The notes under the pieces were generated by a model that worked only from the letters and a program-made list of their open reading frames with translations, had not been told where the DNA came from and did no database searches. This document shows, one piece after another, positions 53,701-62,004 of a stretch of 64,000 nt of DNA (position 1 is the stretch's first letter; each line of letters begins with the position of its first letter). This DNA comes from Prorocentrum cordatum (lineage: Eukaryota > Sar > Dinophyceae > Prorocentrales > Prorocentraceae), in contig CAUYUJ010018467.1 in the NCBI GenBank assembly GCA_963575745.1, positions 17,501 to 81,500 on the forward strand, given 5' to 3'. The translations under genes were made by a program, and so were the position numbers.

Positions 53701-55057
53701 CCATGTCGGAATCGAGACGACGTTGCTGATGTGCTTCAGACATTGCCAAGGCTGGTTGGTCTACCGCCGTGTTCGAACCAGCTGCCAACGCCGCTGCTCG
53801 TCCCGGGCGTAGGCAACATCCCCACATGTCCAGGCATGCTACAGACAAGGTGGTCTTGCCTGTCCCAGGGGGCCCGTGCACCAGTACGGCGTGGTGATGT
53901 AAGGTGGCCTGAAGGGCCCTGATCGCGTCGCTGTTTGGCTTGTGTTTGTCCACCCTGTCGCGGAAGGTAGCCAGCCTGGGTGCGGGGCGCACCCTCTGGA
54001 AGACCGAACCCGTCGCGTCCGAGATCTCATCGTCGGAGAAAGCCTTCGAACCCAGGGGAAGCGGCGGTGCCTGTTGCAGAAGGCCGCATCGGACAGCCTG
54101 AGTGAGGTCAGCGTCGGGAACGTCGCAGTCCAGGGTGACGGCGGCCCTGGCCCTCAGGTTCGAGCCTACTGTGCTGGTGCGCCTCAGGTCGTTGGCCGCA
54201 AGTCGGTCGGCCCGTGGGGCGTGCAAGAAGGCTAAGAGGAACGTCAGCCGGAGGTGGTAGATCTGGTCGAGAGCCCAACACTGGCGCCAGAACTGGATGT
54301 CGGAGGGGGCCTCGTCCACTCGGTACCAGGGAGCCTCGTCGTTTGGGGGGCGTTTCGCCTTGGTCTCGTCTTCGTGGAAAGGTCCCCACTTTCCACTGTT
54401 GCACAGCACTATGCACCTGTCGGAAGGGTACCTGGTGGACGGGCTGAGGCCGAGCACTTGGGCGTCTCTTGGGTGGATGGCACCGCCCAGGGAGGGGGGC
54501 CACCAGATCGTGACGTCAGCAATTTTGTCGACTGTGGGGCCCGTGACAGACATGTACAGTTCTTTCCCTTCCTTGTCTCCCTCCCGGGTCCTGGATGCCA
54601 ACTTGTACTTGGAGGGCCACTCCAGCAGGTAGAGTTCCTTACCCTCTGGAAGTGCCAGCGCGTTGCGTAACCGGAAGGTGTCCAGGTCGCCCAAGTCCGA
54701 GTTGGCGTCGATCCTAGTGACGCGGACGCCGAGCGCGCAGCTGCCTTTCCTGACCAGGTCTTCGCGTGTGGAATCTTTTCTGTTGTCCACCGTCTCGACA
54801 GACGCTTGGCTTTCCACCGAGGCGATCCTCCGAAGTGTCTGTCCACGATCCTGGAGAGAGCAAGGCCACTGTGAGGGGAGCCGCACGGCCTCGGGGAGGT
54901 CCCCTAGCGCCGCCTTGGGGTGGACCCGGGAGTGCGGAGAGTCCAGGGGCACAGAGTAGAGACTAAGTACGTCGGCGGCCGCCTGGAGTGCCAACGAGTC
55001 GTCCAGCTGCTGCTCCGACGGGCTTGCTGGTGATGCATCTTCTTCCTTTGACAGCAT
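50531..55057 (-). CDS. UPF1-like superfamily 1 helicase
   Basis: An uninterrupted frame of about 1508 codons from ATG 55057. The helicase core occupies about residues 390-900 and all SF1 motifs are present: I GPPGTGKTT (about 396-404), II VIDEAGQ (about 535-541), III GDPNQLPP (about 565-572), IV CYRMHP (about 609-614), V TIDSSQGGEADI (about 843-854) and VI VAITRAKRN (about 877-885). This set and the GDPNQLPP form belong to UPF1/SMUBP2/senataxin-type enzymes, which unwind RNA or DNA using ATP. A GK-rich insert (about 767-782) sits between the two RecA domains. Residues 1-390 and 900-1450 match nothing I know. The last 60 codons look shifted out of frame. The frame is open, without ATG, for about 66 codons upstream. 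Confidence 0.9.
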   Translation of the reverse strand: MLSKEEDASPASPSEQQLDDSLALQAAADVLSLYSVPLDSPHSRVHPKAALGDLPEAVRLPSQWPCSLQDRGQTLRRIASVESQASVETVDNRKDSTREDLVRKGSCALGVRVTRIDANSDLGDLDTFRLRNALALPEGKELYLLEWPSKYKLASRTREGDKEGKELYMSVTGPTVDKIADVTIWWPPSLGGAIHPRDAQVLGLSPSTRYPSDRCIVLCNSGKWGPFHEDETKAKRPPNDEAPWYRVDEAPSDIQFWRQCWALDQIYHLRLTFLLAFLHAPRADRLAANDLRRTSTVGSNLRARAAVTLDCDVPDADLTQAVRCGLLQQAPPLPLGSKAFSDDEISDATGSVFQRVRPAPRLATFRDRVDKHKPNSDAIRALQATLHHHAVLVHGPPGTGKTTLSVACLDMWGCCLRPGRAAALAAGSNTAVDQPALAMSEAHQQRRLDSDMGFPGKFVRLARKERVNEALVDLTPEGHYKNARGEFPFQDGDKSQDFKPYKASLLRDARVFLSTHEAAEALGQKDSPHIVLLVIDEAGQAAELHALMSMVNLINSGGALVLVGDPNQLPPTVLSKLANDLGLCGSIFDRMFHALRGQDTAVVHLSICYRMHPQLLAFPNAAYYGKGMTTGIMNPLRDRPIVEGIPWRDITPWEPGRLTELANLTGSDEDDLRATLKQLDPPQDGDKHRLLLVDTPSWEVTSSLQPGYANLPEAAQAVDIARALLPELEKGTTVRIVVIYQLQTAILTDGWPQGPRHLCGALRNSKGGKKGKSGKGKGSVARDGQDTPGPGSDPQEHTVDDHRWETVFREDRNAHTAIGTAFPGLRQVAGKHMKSGALKLTTIDSSQGGEADIIIVLTTRSNGNHNWGFVDDAKRLNVAITRAKRNILMLGDGRMFANATWSQLRVLSEYGRLTRLWVRFGGGAPAGHRRSLVIDESFDPLPALATWVPSPVAWSCDAKGEDGRNELDAAKRKARDAQASGFAERYNTPLDEDFDWDSLGKLISAGLNEILSTPAFHVLIYLVAGLHPHEFSLAETPRQPGRLDRKAWSHLGFLFDMPLGLDATNLVYNMLWAAIVWTLGLGTPWEDANYAVHDDSLPPVPHVKGRRVTFCGRRQCTPKRLFRQVPQAWSAATKDCCRHRKHLGMPGLQEILSGALDDPKWDQPRKEVIDTGGLPMESCKTRSLLVVMMLMLREPRVFLWPFSHAEQAGVVIEAILGFCVPWQEAHRGFRRDFARTWGLTLDDLPDLHGRIEAILPHISKLVAVAHHHPDAQAAGCPQTWSEMDRQGFQLKAPMLVLEKIVPAASLAPLGTHRCSVRALHVALAGSDASLGDDDRLAGLAYIGGGFALSNTDLNAPLPPTPAPGTRQDPPHIPDDRLTPEQKNGRFKCDRRGKDQLRSTEGTWISDDTRLMVAQNRPQAYLDGANMGWHCETRWIRYLEDQGIPAPPRRNNRGQGQGTRAAEDWCRKRQKGGRPPLPGSPPAWLWMQPPGGHEVAVGPHHDADWHADP

Positions 55058-55244
55058 CACCCTTCGCTGCTGGTTGGGCTGGTCCCAGGCGGGCGGAGGG
55101 TGGGGCGGCGGGGGCGGAGGTAGAGGTCCATCCGAGGCGGCTGTGGGTTGCCCAGGCGCAGCCGGCAGTGGTCCGACGGACGATTTTGCTAGCGCTCTGG
55201 CCCCACCACCAACGTCGGGCTGTCTGACGCCCGTCCGTGTGGCC

Positions 55245-55670
55245 TCACGTGTCCATCAGGTGCGACCGCACTTGCTCTGGGTCTGATCTGGTACCTCCAG
55301 GGCAGTTGTACGTCGGTTCGTCGTCCCAGAGAGGGTAGGTGGTGGGCACGTGCAGCGCGTCTTCCGGAATCACGAGACCAGGGAGTGAGCGTACACCGTC
55401 TTGGGATACCCAGGGTTGGACGGGCCTCCAGCCTGGCCAGGGCCTTCGCTCGATATGCACACGGTGACTTGAGTCCCAGGTCGTTCCACTGCACCTGCTC
55501 CACATATTCCCAGGAGTGACGAAGGTGTTTGGGTCGGGCCACCCGTCGCCGCAGCGCTTTTGCGACATCTCGTAGTGCTTGTCGCTTAGGATGTGCTGCG
55601 TGTCATCCACGGGCTCCTGGCAGATCTCGCACCAGTGGCGCCACCCGCCGTTGAAGAAAACCCAACGCAT
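55245..55670 (-). CDS. Zinc-finger head of the helicase gene, 141 codons
   Basis: From ATG 55670 the frame reads MRWVFFNGGWRHWCEICQEP, then DTQHILSDKHYEMSQKRC. This is a C-x2-C...H-x5-H finger of the U1/matrin kind, a common motif in dinoflagellate predicted proteins. The frame ends at TGA 55247-55245, where the open frame of the helicase begins, so the two frames overlap by a few bases around CACCTGATGGACACGTGA. A single shift would fuse finger, Pro-rich linker and helicase into one protein; termination-reinitiation is the alternative. Confidence 0.6.
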   Translation of the reverse strand: MRWVFFNGGWRHWCEICQEPVDDTQHILSDKHYEMSQKRCGDGWPDPNTFVTPGNMWSRCSGTTWDSSHRVHIERRPWPGWRPVQPWVSQDGVRSLPGLVIPEDALHVPTTYPLWDDEPTYNCPGGTRSDPEQVRSHLMDT

Positions 55671-55725
55671 CCATGAGTACGTTCAAAAGCAGCTCGATTT
55701 GTTGACCAATTCGGGGTCCGAAACG

Positions 55726-55889
55726 ATGCTTTTTTTTTTTTTTTTTTTTTTTTTTGCTTACGCCCCCCCCCTCTGAGAAAGAAAAAAAAAAAACATTGTC
55801 GACCAGCTTCGGGAAAAAAAAAAATCAGCCGCGCACCGTACCACCGAAAAAAAAAAAAAAAAAAAAAATAAAAAAATCAACGCCAGCAG

Positions 55890-55940
<51 letters not shown>

Positions 55941-55993
55941 ACTACATACATTGTTTTTAATATAAAAACAAAAAAAACACACACACACACACC
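55726..55993. repeat. Poly(T), several poly(A) runs, (CA)n
   Basis: T(about 25) at 55730-55755, A-runs at 55780, 55817, 55846-55875 and a long one at 55890-55939, then (CA)n. The T and A blocks can pair as a hairpin. They lie just 5' of the zinc-finger ATG and may be A-tails of opposed retro-insertions. Confidence 0.93.
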
Positions 55994-56009
55994 ATAAGTT
56001 GATACCAGC

Positions 56010-56300
56010 GTGGCTGACTCCTCTCTCCTCCCCCTCCTCATCCCCCTCCTCCTCCTCGGCCTTGGCCCTTGCGCCCTCCTCATCCTCCTCCGCACCCTGG
56101 TCCTTGATCACCCTCCGTGGCAGGGAGCATCTTACGCCTCCTCCTCCTCCTCATCATCATCATCCTCCCCCTCCTCATCCTCCTCCTCCCCCTCCTCATC
56201 CTCCTCCTCATCCTCCTCCTCCTCCTCCATCCTCCGTGGTACTCCTCCTCCTCCTCCTCCATCCTCCCCTTCTCTCGCCTTCCATCCCTCCTCCTCATGC
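56010..56300. repeat. (TCC)n/(ATC)n-rich strand
   Basis: Pyrimidine-rich trinucleotides; the Ser/Leu-rich frame through it is not part of the gene that begins at 56754. Confidence 0.88.
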
Positions 56301-56669
56301 GCTCCCTCATATGATCCATTATATATGATAATATTTCACACGCCAGGGCTGATCGCCGCGGCTCCGCGTCTGGGCGCGGCTCGAACAAAACCAACAACTG
56401 CGGGGCGCTCGGGGCCCCCCTGTGTTTGGGGTTCTTGCATTGCCGACGATCCGTGTGAGGGGTGGGTCGTGATGGGCGCTGGTTGGGCGTCTTGGGACCA
56501 GACAGCACCAACGCAGTGGGAGTCTTGGGCGTCTTGGGCGTCTGGGGCGTCTTGGGGCGTACTCGAGAGTGAGATTGATAGTGAGATCGAGAGTGGTATC
56601 GGTCCAGGGCCCAGGAGGCCCTTCTCCGTAGCCATTTCTTGGCTTCGAGGCGCCCAGGCCAGCGCGCCA

Positions 56670-56753
56670 GGTGCCAGCGCCTACTCCAGCGCCAACACCA
56701 GCGCCAACACCAGCGCCTACACCAGCGCCAACACCAGCGCCTACACCAGCACC
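56670..56753 (+). repeat. 12-bp tandem repeat before the unknown gene
   Basis: GCCAACACCAGC and GCCTACACCAGC units, in frame with the downstream gene, would add a (SANT/SAYT)n head if translation began further upstream. Confidence 0.9.
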
Positions 56754-57638
56754 ATGTCGCGCGGCCGTTGCAGCCAAGCGTTCCTGAGCGACTTGACGCA
56801 GCTCGCGCGCGATCACTGCGGCCAGGCTTGGACGGCGCAAGAGGACCCTCGCTACCTGGGATTGCTGTATTTCACGCACGAGGCGGGCGGCTGCCGATAC
56901 ACGGTGCCTGGCGCTGAGTCCAGCGTCACTGACAGGAAGGGCTTGCCAACATCAGAGGACATGCTTATTCGCGGAGTGCAGCCCAGCCAGAACTCGAGCA
57001 TCGCCAGCGGCGGCGGCGCTCTCACCAGCGGCGGCGGCCAGGTGCTGACGGACACTATCGTCAGCGGCGGCGGCATCGGCGGAGGCGGCCGTGCGGGCAT
57101 CGCGGCAAAGGCGGCGGCACCCGATGACCAGCAGGCGGGCGGCAAGGGCGGCATCGGCAGCGTCGGCGAGGGCAGCTACGTCATCATGGGCGGCGGCCCC
57201 GACATTACGGCAGCGTCTCAATTTCATCCAGTGTGGGACGCCCGCGCTTGGGTGCCAGTGCATGGCCCTCCAGGTCGGGTGCTGATGCAGGGGCCGAACG
57301 GTGATCTCATGGACATCAGCGCGCTCAAGGGCGGCAAGGGTACGTGGACGGGCAGCGGCTCCATTCCCATTCAGCAGGCGGTGCTTGCGGCGGCCCAGCC
57401 TATGGCGGCGGCGGCGCCGACGCCGACGACGCCGCCCGCGGCGTTCGGCTCGACGCTCACGGAGCGCGTCGCGCGGCCGCCAATGGTGCCACCGCCGCCT
57501 CATTTGGTGCGCAACAGCGGCGTCGGCGTCGCTGTCGGTTGGCCCAAGAGCAAGGCGCCCTTCATGGGGGGCCCGCCGTTGCCCACGTGGTCGCCTATCA
57601 TGTCTGCTGGCTCGTATCACCCATACAACAATCCTTAG
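56754..57638 (+). CDS. Unknown Gly/Ala/Pro-rich protein, 294 aa
   Basis: Starts MSRGRCSQAFLSDLTQLARD and stays open to the TAG at 57636-57638. The N-terminal 75 residues have normal composition (GLLYFTHEAGGCRYTVPGAE). A glycine-rich stretch follows (GGGALTSGGGQVLTD, GGGIGGGGRAG), then FHPVWDARAWVPVHGPPGRV and GDLMDISALKGGKGTWTG, then a Pro/Ala-rich tail. The frame is open upstream too, but that part is repeat, so ATG 56754 is preferred. No family, membrane segment or catalytic motif is recognised. It precedes the transposase-like gene on the same strand by 1.3 kb; a functional link is only a guess. Confidence 0.5.
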   Translation: MSRGRCSQAFLSDLTQLARDHCGQAWTAQEDPRYLGLLYFTHEAGGCRYTVPGAESSVTDRKGLPTSEDMLIRGVQPSQNSSIASGGGALTSGGGQVLTDTIVSGGGIGGGGRAGIAAKAAAPDDQQAGGKGGIGSVGEGSYVIMGGGPDITAASQFHPVWDARAWVPVHGPPGRVLMQGPNGDLMDISALKGGKGTWTGSGSIPIQQAVLAAAQPMAAAAPTPTTPPAAFGSTLTERVARPPMVPPPPHLVRNSGVGVAVGWPKSKAPFMGGPPLPTWSPIMSAGSYHPYNNP

Positions 57639-57644
57639 CTTGCC

Positions 57645-57875
57645 GACGGCTCTTGGGTAAATAGTTCAATTGATGTCTTTGCCCGAGGCTTATTCAGAAG
57701 CTGGCGCAACTTTTGCATCAAGATATGCCTAGCATATGCCTGGGGCGCAGCGCTCCACTTTTGTGTAACTCTGTTCGGTTTTCTAGATCCCAGCAAGTAA
57801 TGGCTGGGGTACGCAGTACGCAATTCAATATGATGATCATTCGAGGCCGCCTCGAAGCTGAAACAAGTGGCTGAA
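57645..57875. other. No gene seen
   Basis: 3' flank of the unknown gene; no repeats. Confidence 0.6.
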
Positions 57876-57877
57876 TC

Positions 57878-58125
57878 GATCCTCGATCCTCGCTCCTCGA
57901 TCCTCGATCATCGATCCTCGATCCTCGATCCTCGATCCTCGATCCTCGCTCCTCGATCCTCGATCCTCGCTCCTCGATCCCCGATCCCCGATCCTCGATC
58001 CTCGATCCTCGATCCTCGATCCTCGACTCGATCCTCGCTCCTCGATCCTCGCTCCTCGATCCTCGATCTTCGATCCTCGATCCTCCATCCTCGATCCTCG
58101 ATCCTCGCTCCCCTCCTCCTCCCTC
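57878..58125 (+). repeat. CCTCGAT heptamer array, second copy
   Basis: ATCCTCGATCCTCGATCCTC with CTCGCTCCTCGAT variants; same family as 14030-14315. Confidence 0.93.
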
Positions 58126-58319
58126 TTCCCTGTTCTCCTCCTTCCCATCCCCTCTCTCCTCCCCAGAGTTTCGCACAGCGTTCCAGTCCAGTCCAGTCCT
58201 CCTCCTCCTCTGATCTGTCCTCCTTCCCTCCTCCGCCTTCTGGATCGTCCTCCTGATCTGTATCCTCCCTCCTTGCTCTTCTTGGGGTGGTTGTTGTTGT
58301 TGTGGCTTCCGCCTGCCGC

Positions 58320-58485
58320 CGCCTGGGCCAGCGACGACGACAGCGGCGACGACGACGACGAGACGTCCGAATCGGCCCGACCGAGGACGGCCGACAGCGA
58401 CGGACGACCGACGGACGACCGACGACCGACGACCAGCGACGACTGACGACGGCCGACGACTCCCGACGACGACCGAGGACTAACA
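58320..58485. repeat. GACGACNGACGA short repeats
   Basis: Degenerate GACGACCGACGACCGACGAC-type units. Confidence 0.85.
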
Positions 58486-58654
58486 GCCTTGGGGGCGGGC
58501 TTTGGTCGGGGCTTCGGCGCGTACACCAGGGCCCCTGGGCCAGCCAGAGGCCGCTGGCGGGATGTCAGCGGCAAGTCGGTTGGCCCAGGGGGCCCTTGGT
58601 GCATGCGGTGGCCTTGGGGGCCGTCGTGGGGGAGGGGCCTCCAGGGGGGTGCCT

Positions 58655-58832
58655 ATGCTAAGCTATGCTGTGCGCTGATATGCGGCACGAGCAATGCAGA
58701 GATATGCTATGGGATGTCATGCGCCGCTATGCGACGCTACTTGGTGCTATGTGAAGCTAGTACACTGCGATGATATGCAATGCGATGCTATGCAATGCGA
58801 TGCTACGCGACGCTATGCGAAGCACACCGCTG
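58655..58832. repeat. GCTATGCGATGC short tandem repeat
   Basis: Units of 10-12 bp such as ATGCAATGCGATGCTATGC. It abuts the 5' end of the transposase-like gene; the residues it adds (MICNAMLCNAML) are not part of the gene in my view. Confidence 0.85.
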
Positions 58833-58937
58833 TGCCGTATAAGTCCTGAGCCGTCTTGGGCCACCTCTGGGCAGTCTGGGCCGTCTTGGGCACGGGCCGT
58901 CGTGCGCGCCATAGGAGTTTCGGCTGCAGGCGACATC

Positions 58938-60665
58938 ATGTCGTCGGAGCAACAAATTACCTCGTGTTTGAGAAAGTACGGCCAGCTCTGGACCACCACG
59001 TCACCAGACGCGCGATGGCCCGCGTTGCGGTTCAGCAGGTCAGCGCTTACTGGAGTTGTATTGGATTTGAATAGCACGGCCGCCGAACTTGATGCTGGCG
59101 ACGTGAGGACAATGATTCGTGGTGCTGTGCCGAGTGCGCAGGAGTTGTTCACAACGGCCGGGGTGGTGGACCTCTTGACGCACCTCGGCGTGTCTGCGAC
59201 GCTGGGCGCGTGGCAACGATGCGACGCTGAGGTTTTCTCGACCATGTATTGGGAGCGGAAGAGGAGCGAGAGGGCAGCCGCCCCGCCACGAGCACCAGCA
59301 CCACCAGCACCAGCGCTGCGACGGAGGAATAATAAGCGCGTAGCAGCTGGTGATCGCAAATATGAAGATATGCCGAAGACGTTGGAGGCTTGCCAGGACA
59401 TGATAAGAAAACTTCGCAGACAAGCGAGGTACAACGCGAAGAGGTTTGACATGCAGATGGGCCGCCAATCTACAAAGTACCAAGATTTGCACGATCGGTT
59501 CGCGATGGCAACGGAGGGAAAGAGGCGGAAGAAATCCGCCCAGAGATACCGCTTGTCTGTGAGAGGCGGGTTCACGTTGGCAGTAAAAAGAAACCTCGGC
59601 CATTCAAGCGCCGACGCCCTCTTGCAGCATTTGGAGGTACCAACGTCTCGGTTTACCATTGCACGCTGGGAGCAACTTGCAGCCTCTGCCGTCCTTGGAG
59701 TATCTCGGGCTTGGCATCAGCACAACTACGACTACATCAAGTTCATGCACGCTCAGCACGGGCAGATCGACGGGCCGCTCGGCGGGGCTCAAAAGCACTT
59801 CAGCTACGCTGTTCACTCGGTGAGGGGGGACGCGACGAATGCTAAAATTGGAGATTCCAAAGCTCACGTATGCGAGGTCGCCAGCATGTTTCAGCACTTG
59901 CCCGTTCGACATCGGGATTGCCCTGTCATGCCAATGAATGAGGTTAACAGCGTATACGCTGACGTGGTGCGGCTGCCCGATCCTTGTAAGGCACCGCAGC
60001 AGAGGGCCATCTTCCTGAAGCAGGTGCGTTGCGTCGGCGCTTCTGATTGGCTGCGCCACCCAATGCAGTCGGGCATTGCCGATGGCGACTGGGACCCGAC
60101 CGTCGGCGACAGCCAGTACGTCTACGACAACTATTTCCACGTGACAGTGTGGATTTTCTCAACGGACCAGGGGGGCGAACAAGTTGGTGCAGCGGGCCTT
60201 TTGGGTGCGGATTGTCGGTGCCATAGTCTCATCCTGATGTTTCGGCAATGGTGCATGCTTCACGAGATGGCGCTCGTTGTAAAAAAGCAGTTGGGCTCAT
60301 TCGGTACATATTGGGCGTCCCTGGCAAAAATCATAAACGTGTGGAGGACTGGGAACAACGCCTCAAAGATATTCGACACATTTTCAGCCATGTACGGCGA
60401 ACGTCAGGCAAAGAGCGCCGTGGGGCGGTTGCCATCGAGGCCTCTGCGGGGGCGCTGGGGGTCTGCGTCAAAGACAGAGGGGTACTTGCTGAACGCGACG
60501 CGGGCGCAGCTGGTCCCAGCGTTCAAGGCGGCTCTGTTGGCACCTCCCCCCACTCGGCGGCGGCGGTCCGCAGTCCCCGACATCGACGAGGACTTCGCAG
60601 CGGAGGGCTACTCGGAGAGAGTTGGCAGATGGCTGAGAGAGGTGCCCGTGGGAAGATGGGGCGAC

Positions 60666-60716
<51 letters not shown>

Positions 60717-60740
60717 AACGACGACGACGACGGCGGTTCG
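58938..60740 (+). CDS. Transposase-like protein, N-terminal and central part
   Basis: ATG 58938 opens MSSEQQITSCLRKYGQLWTT. The upstream in-frame codons belong to a repeat, so this start is chosen. A basic linker (RRRNNKRVAAGDRKYEDMP) and a coil (TLEACQDMIRKLRRQARYNA) lead to a helical segment GGFTLAVKRNLGHSSADALL and RFTIARWEQLAASAVLGVSR. The core holds VWIFSTDQGGEQVGAAGL (Asp about 410), QWCMLHEMALVVKKQL (Cys/His about 439-442) and RPLRGRWGSASKTEG. This order (Asp in a strand, a C-x-x-H helix, then a later Glu) resembles an RNase H-fold transposase. The part ends in an Asp-rich repeat (60665-60740) after which sense changes frame. Confidence 0.55.
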
Positions 60741-60794
60741 GAGGAGGGAGGCGGGAGGAGGGAGGAGGCCTCTAGCCGTCGTTACGGTCGTCGT

Positions 60795-61390
60795 TGTCGG
60801 CATCGTCGTCGTCGCCGCCGCCGCTGGCCCCGCAGGCGCTGGAGTGCATGGACGGGGACCAGTTCTGGGGCGACCTGCACATCGCCAACGTCTCCCGTGG
60901 AATTGTGGATCACATGACTCACTGGCTGCAGAAGTGTCAGGGACAGGATGGCCGCGCAGATATTCCCAATATCGTTGAGGTCGTGTGCGATAAGTGCGTG
61001 CAGATGCAGGCGGATTTTGACCAGCTCGTCGACGACGACGTCATGGCCGTCGTGTGGGGCCGATTGTTTGCTGTCGTGGGGGGGCGCGGCACGGCGTATT
61101 GGACTGGTCGCATCGTTCAGTTTTCACTTGAGGTGTTCACCGATTTTCATTGGCGAGTGGTGCGGGCCTCGCGGCAGTTCCCCCGTCGGCTGGCATGGCT
61201 CGTTTGGAAGCTCCCCCACGAAGAATGCGACATGCGCGCGCAGGTTGCCTACGACCTTCTGCATTTGGACCCGCGCGAAATCAAGGACGAGGCATCGCTG
61301 AAGTTTGGGTACGTGTTCGCGCGCGAGCTGTACGACACCGCCACGGTTGGCCGCGGCAAGATACCCCTGAGCATATACCAGTTCTGCGCG
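60795..61390 (+). CDS. Transposase-like protein, central part in second frame
   Basis: Readable from SPPPLAPQALECMDGDQFWG to VGRGKIPLSIYQFCA. Typical globular stretches are WGDLHIANVSRGIVDHMTHW, MAVVWGRLFAVVGGRG and SRQFPRRLAWLVWKLPHEEC. The join to the previous part lies in the GAC/GTC repeat region and could be a small intron (acceptor-like CCCCGCAG|GCGCTGG at 60836) or an indel. At 61391 one base seems missing: restoring it would give an Ala-Asp-Ile-Phe-Phe continuation. Confidence 0.55.
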
Positions 61391-61794
61391 ACATCTTTTT
61401 CATGTGGAGGCTAGACACACAGGAAATCGAAGGAGTAAATTCGGTGCTGAAGTACTGCACGCAGTTATCATCTAACTTGGGGTGGAAACTGATGTCTGCA
61501 AGGACAGTCCTTAAGAAGCGTCTCCTGATGTGCGCGGATTCCGACGCCAGGAAGGAGCTCGTCGAAAGCTTCGTTGCCTTTTTCGACGACGCCCGAGATG
61601 TCGCAGCTGATGCCCCGATTCGGTTTAGGAAGGTCTCGCTGGATGAGTTCCCCCTTGCTGGTATCCCTCGCGACTGGGGGGTGCACGAGCCGACGATTCA
61701 CGACGGCTGTGCAGCTCGCTTCATCATTGCGCTCAAACACGTGTTCAAGAATGCTGGCATTGCCTGGGACAGGTCTTCACGATTGGTCCTCCAG
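61391..61794 (+). CDS. Transposase-like protein, C-terminal core in third frame
   Basis: Begins DIFFMWRLDTQEIEGVNSVL and continues LGWKLMSARTVLKKRLLMC. The Glu of TQEIEGVNS is the best candidate for the third acidic residue. The last codons are SSRLVLQ, followed by a donor-like CAG|GTTCTC at 61794/61795. Without splicing it would end at TAG three codons later. Confidence 0.55.
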
Positions 61795-62004
61795 GTTCTC
61801 CTAGCTTAGCTATTCCCCCACCACGTCCCCCCTCCCCCTCCCCCGTCCCGCACCCCTTCCCCGAGGGGGGAGGGCGGCCGCGGCAGGCGAAACGGAGGGT
61901 GGGGAGGGGAGGGAAGATGGTGGCCTCAAGATACGGGAAAAGGGGGTTGAGATTTTGGAATTTTGACAGGGAGGATCCTTTTGGCCCCCCTCCCCACCCC
62001 ACAG
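61795..62004 (+). other. Probable 210-bp spliceosomal intron
   Basis: Starts GTTCTCC after CAG and ends in a C-rich tract CCCCCTCCCCACCCCACAG before G, which fits the AG|G acceptor preference of dinoflagellates. Both flanking exons are in phase 0 and open; the segment itself has an in-frame TAG. The only well-supported intron in the window. Confidence 0.5.

Noticed and set aside
48396-55670. Helitron
   Set aside because: The helicase is UPF1-like, not PIF1-like, and no HUH replication-initiator motif is visible.
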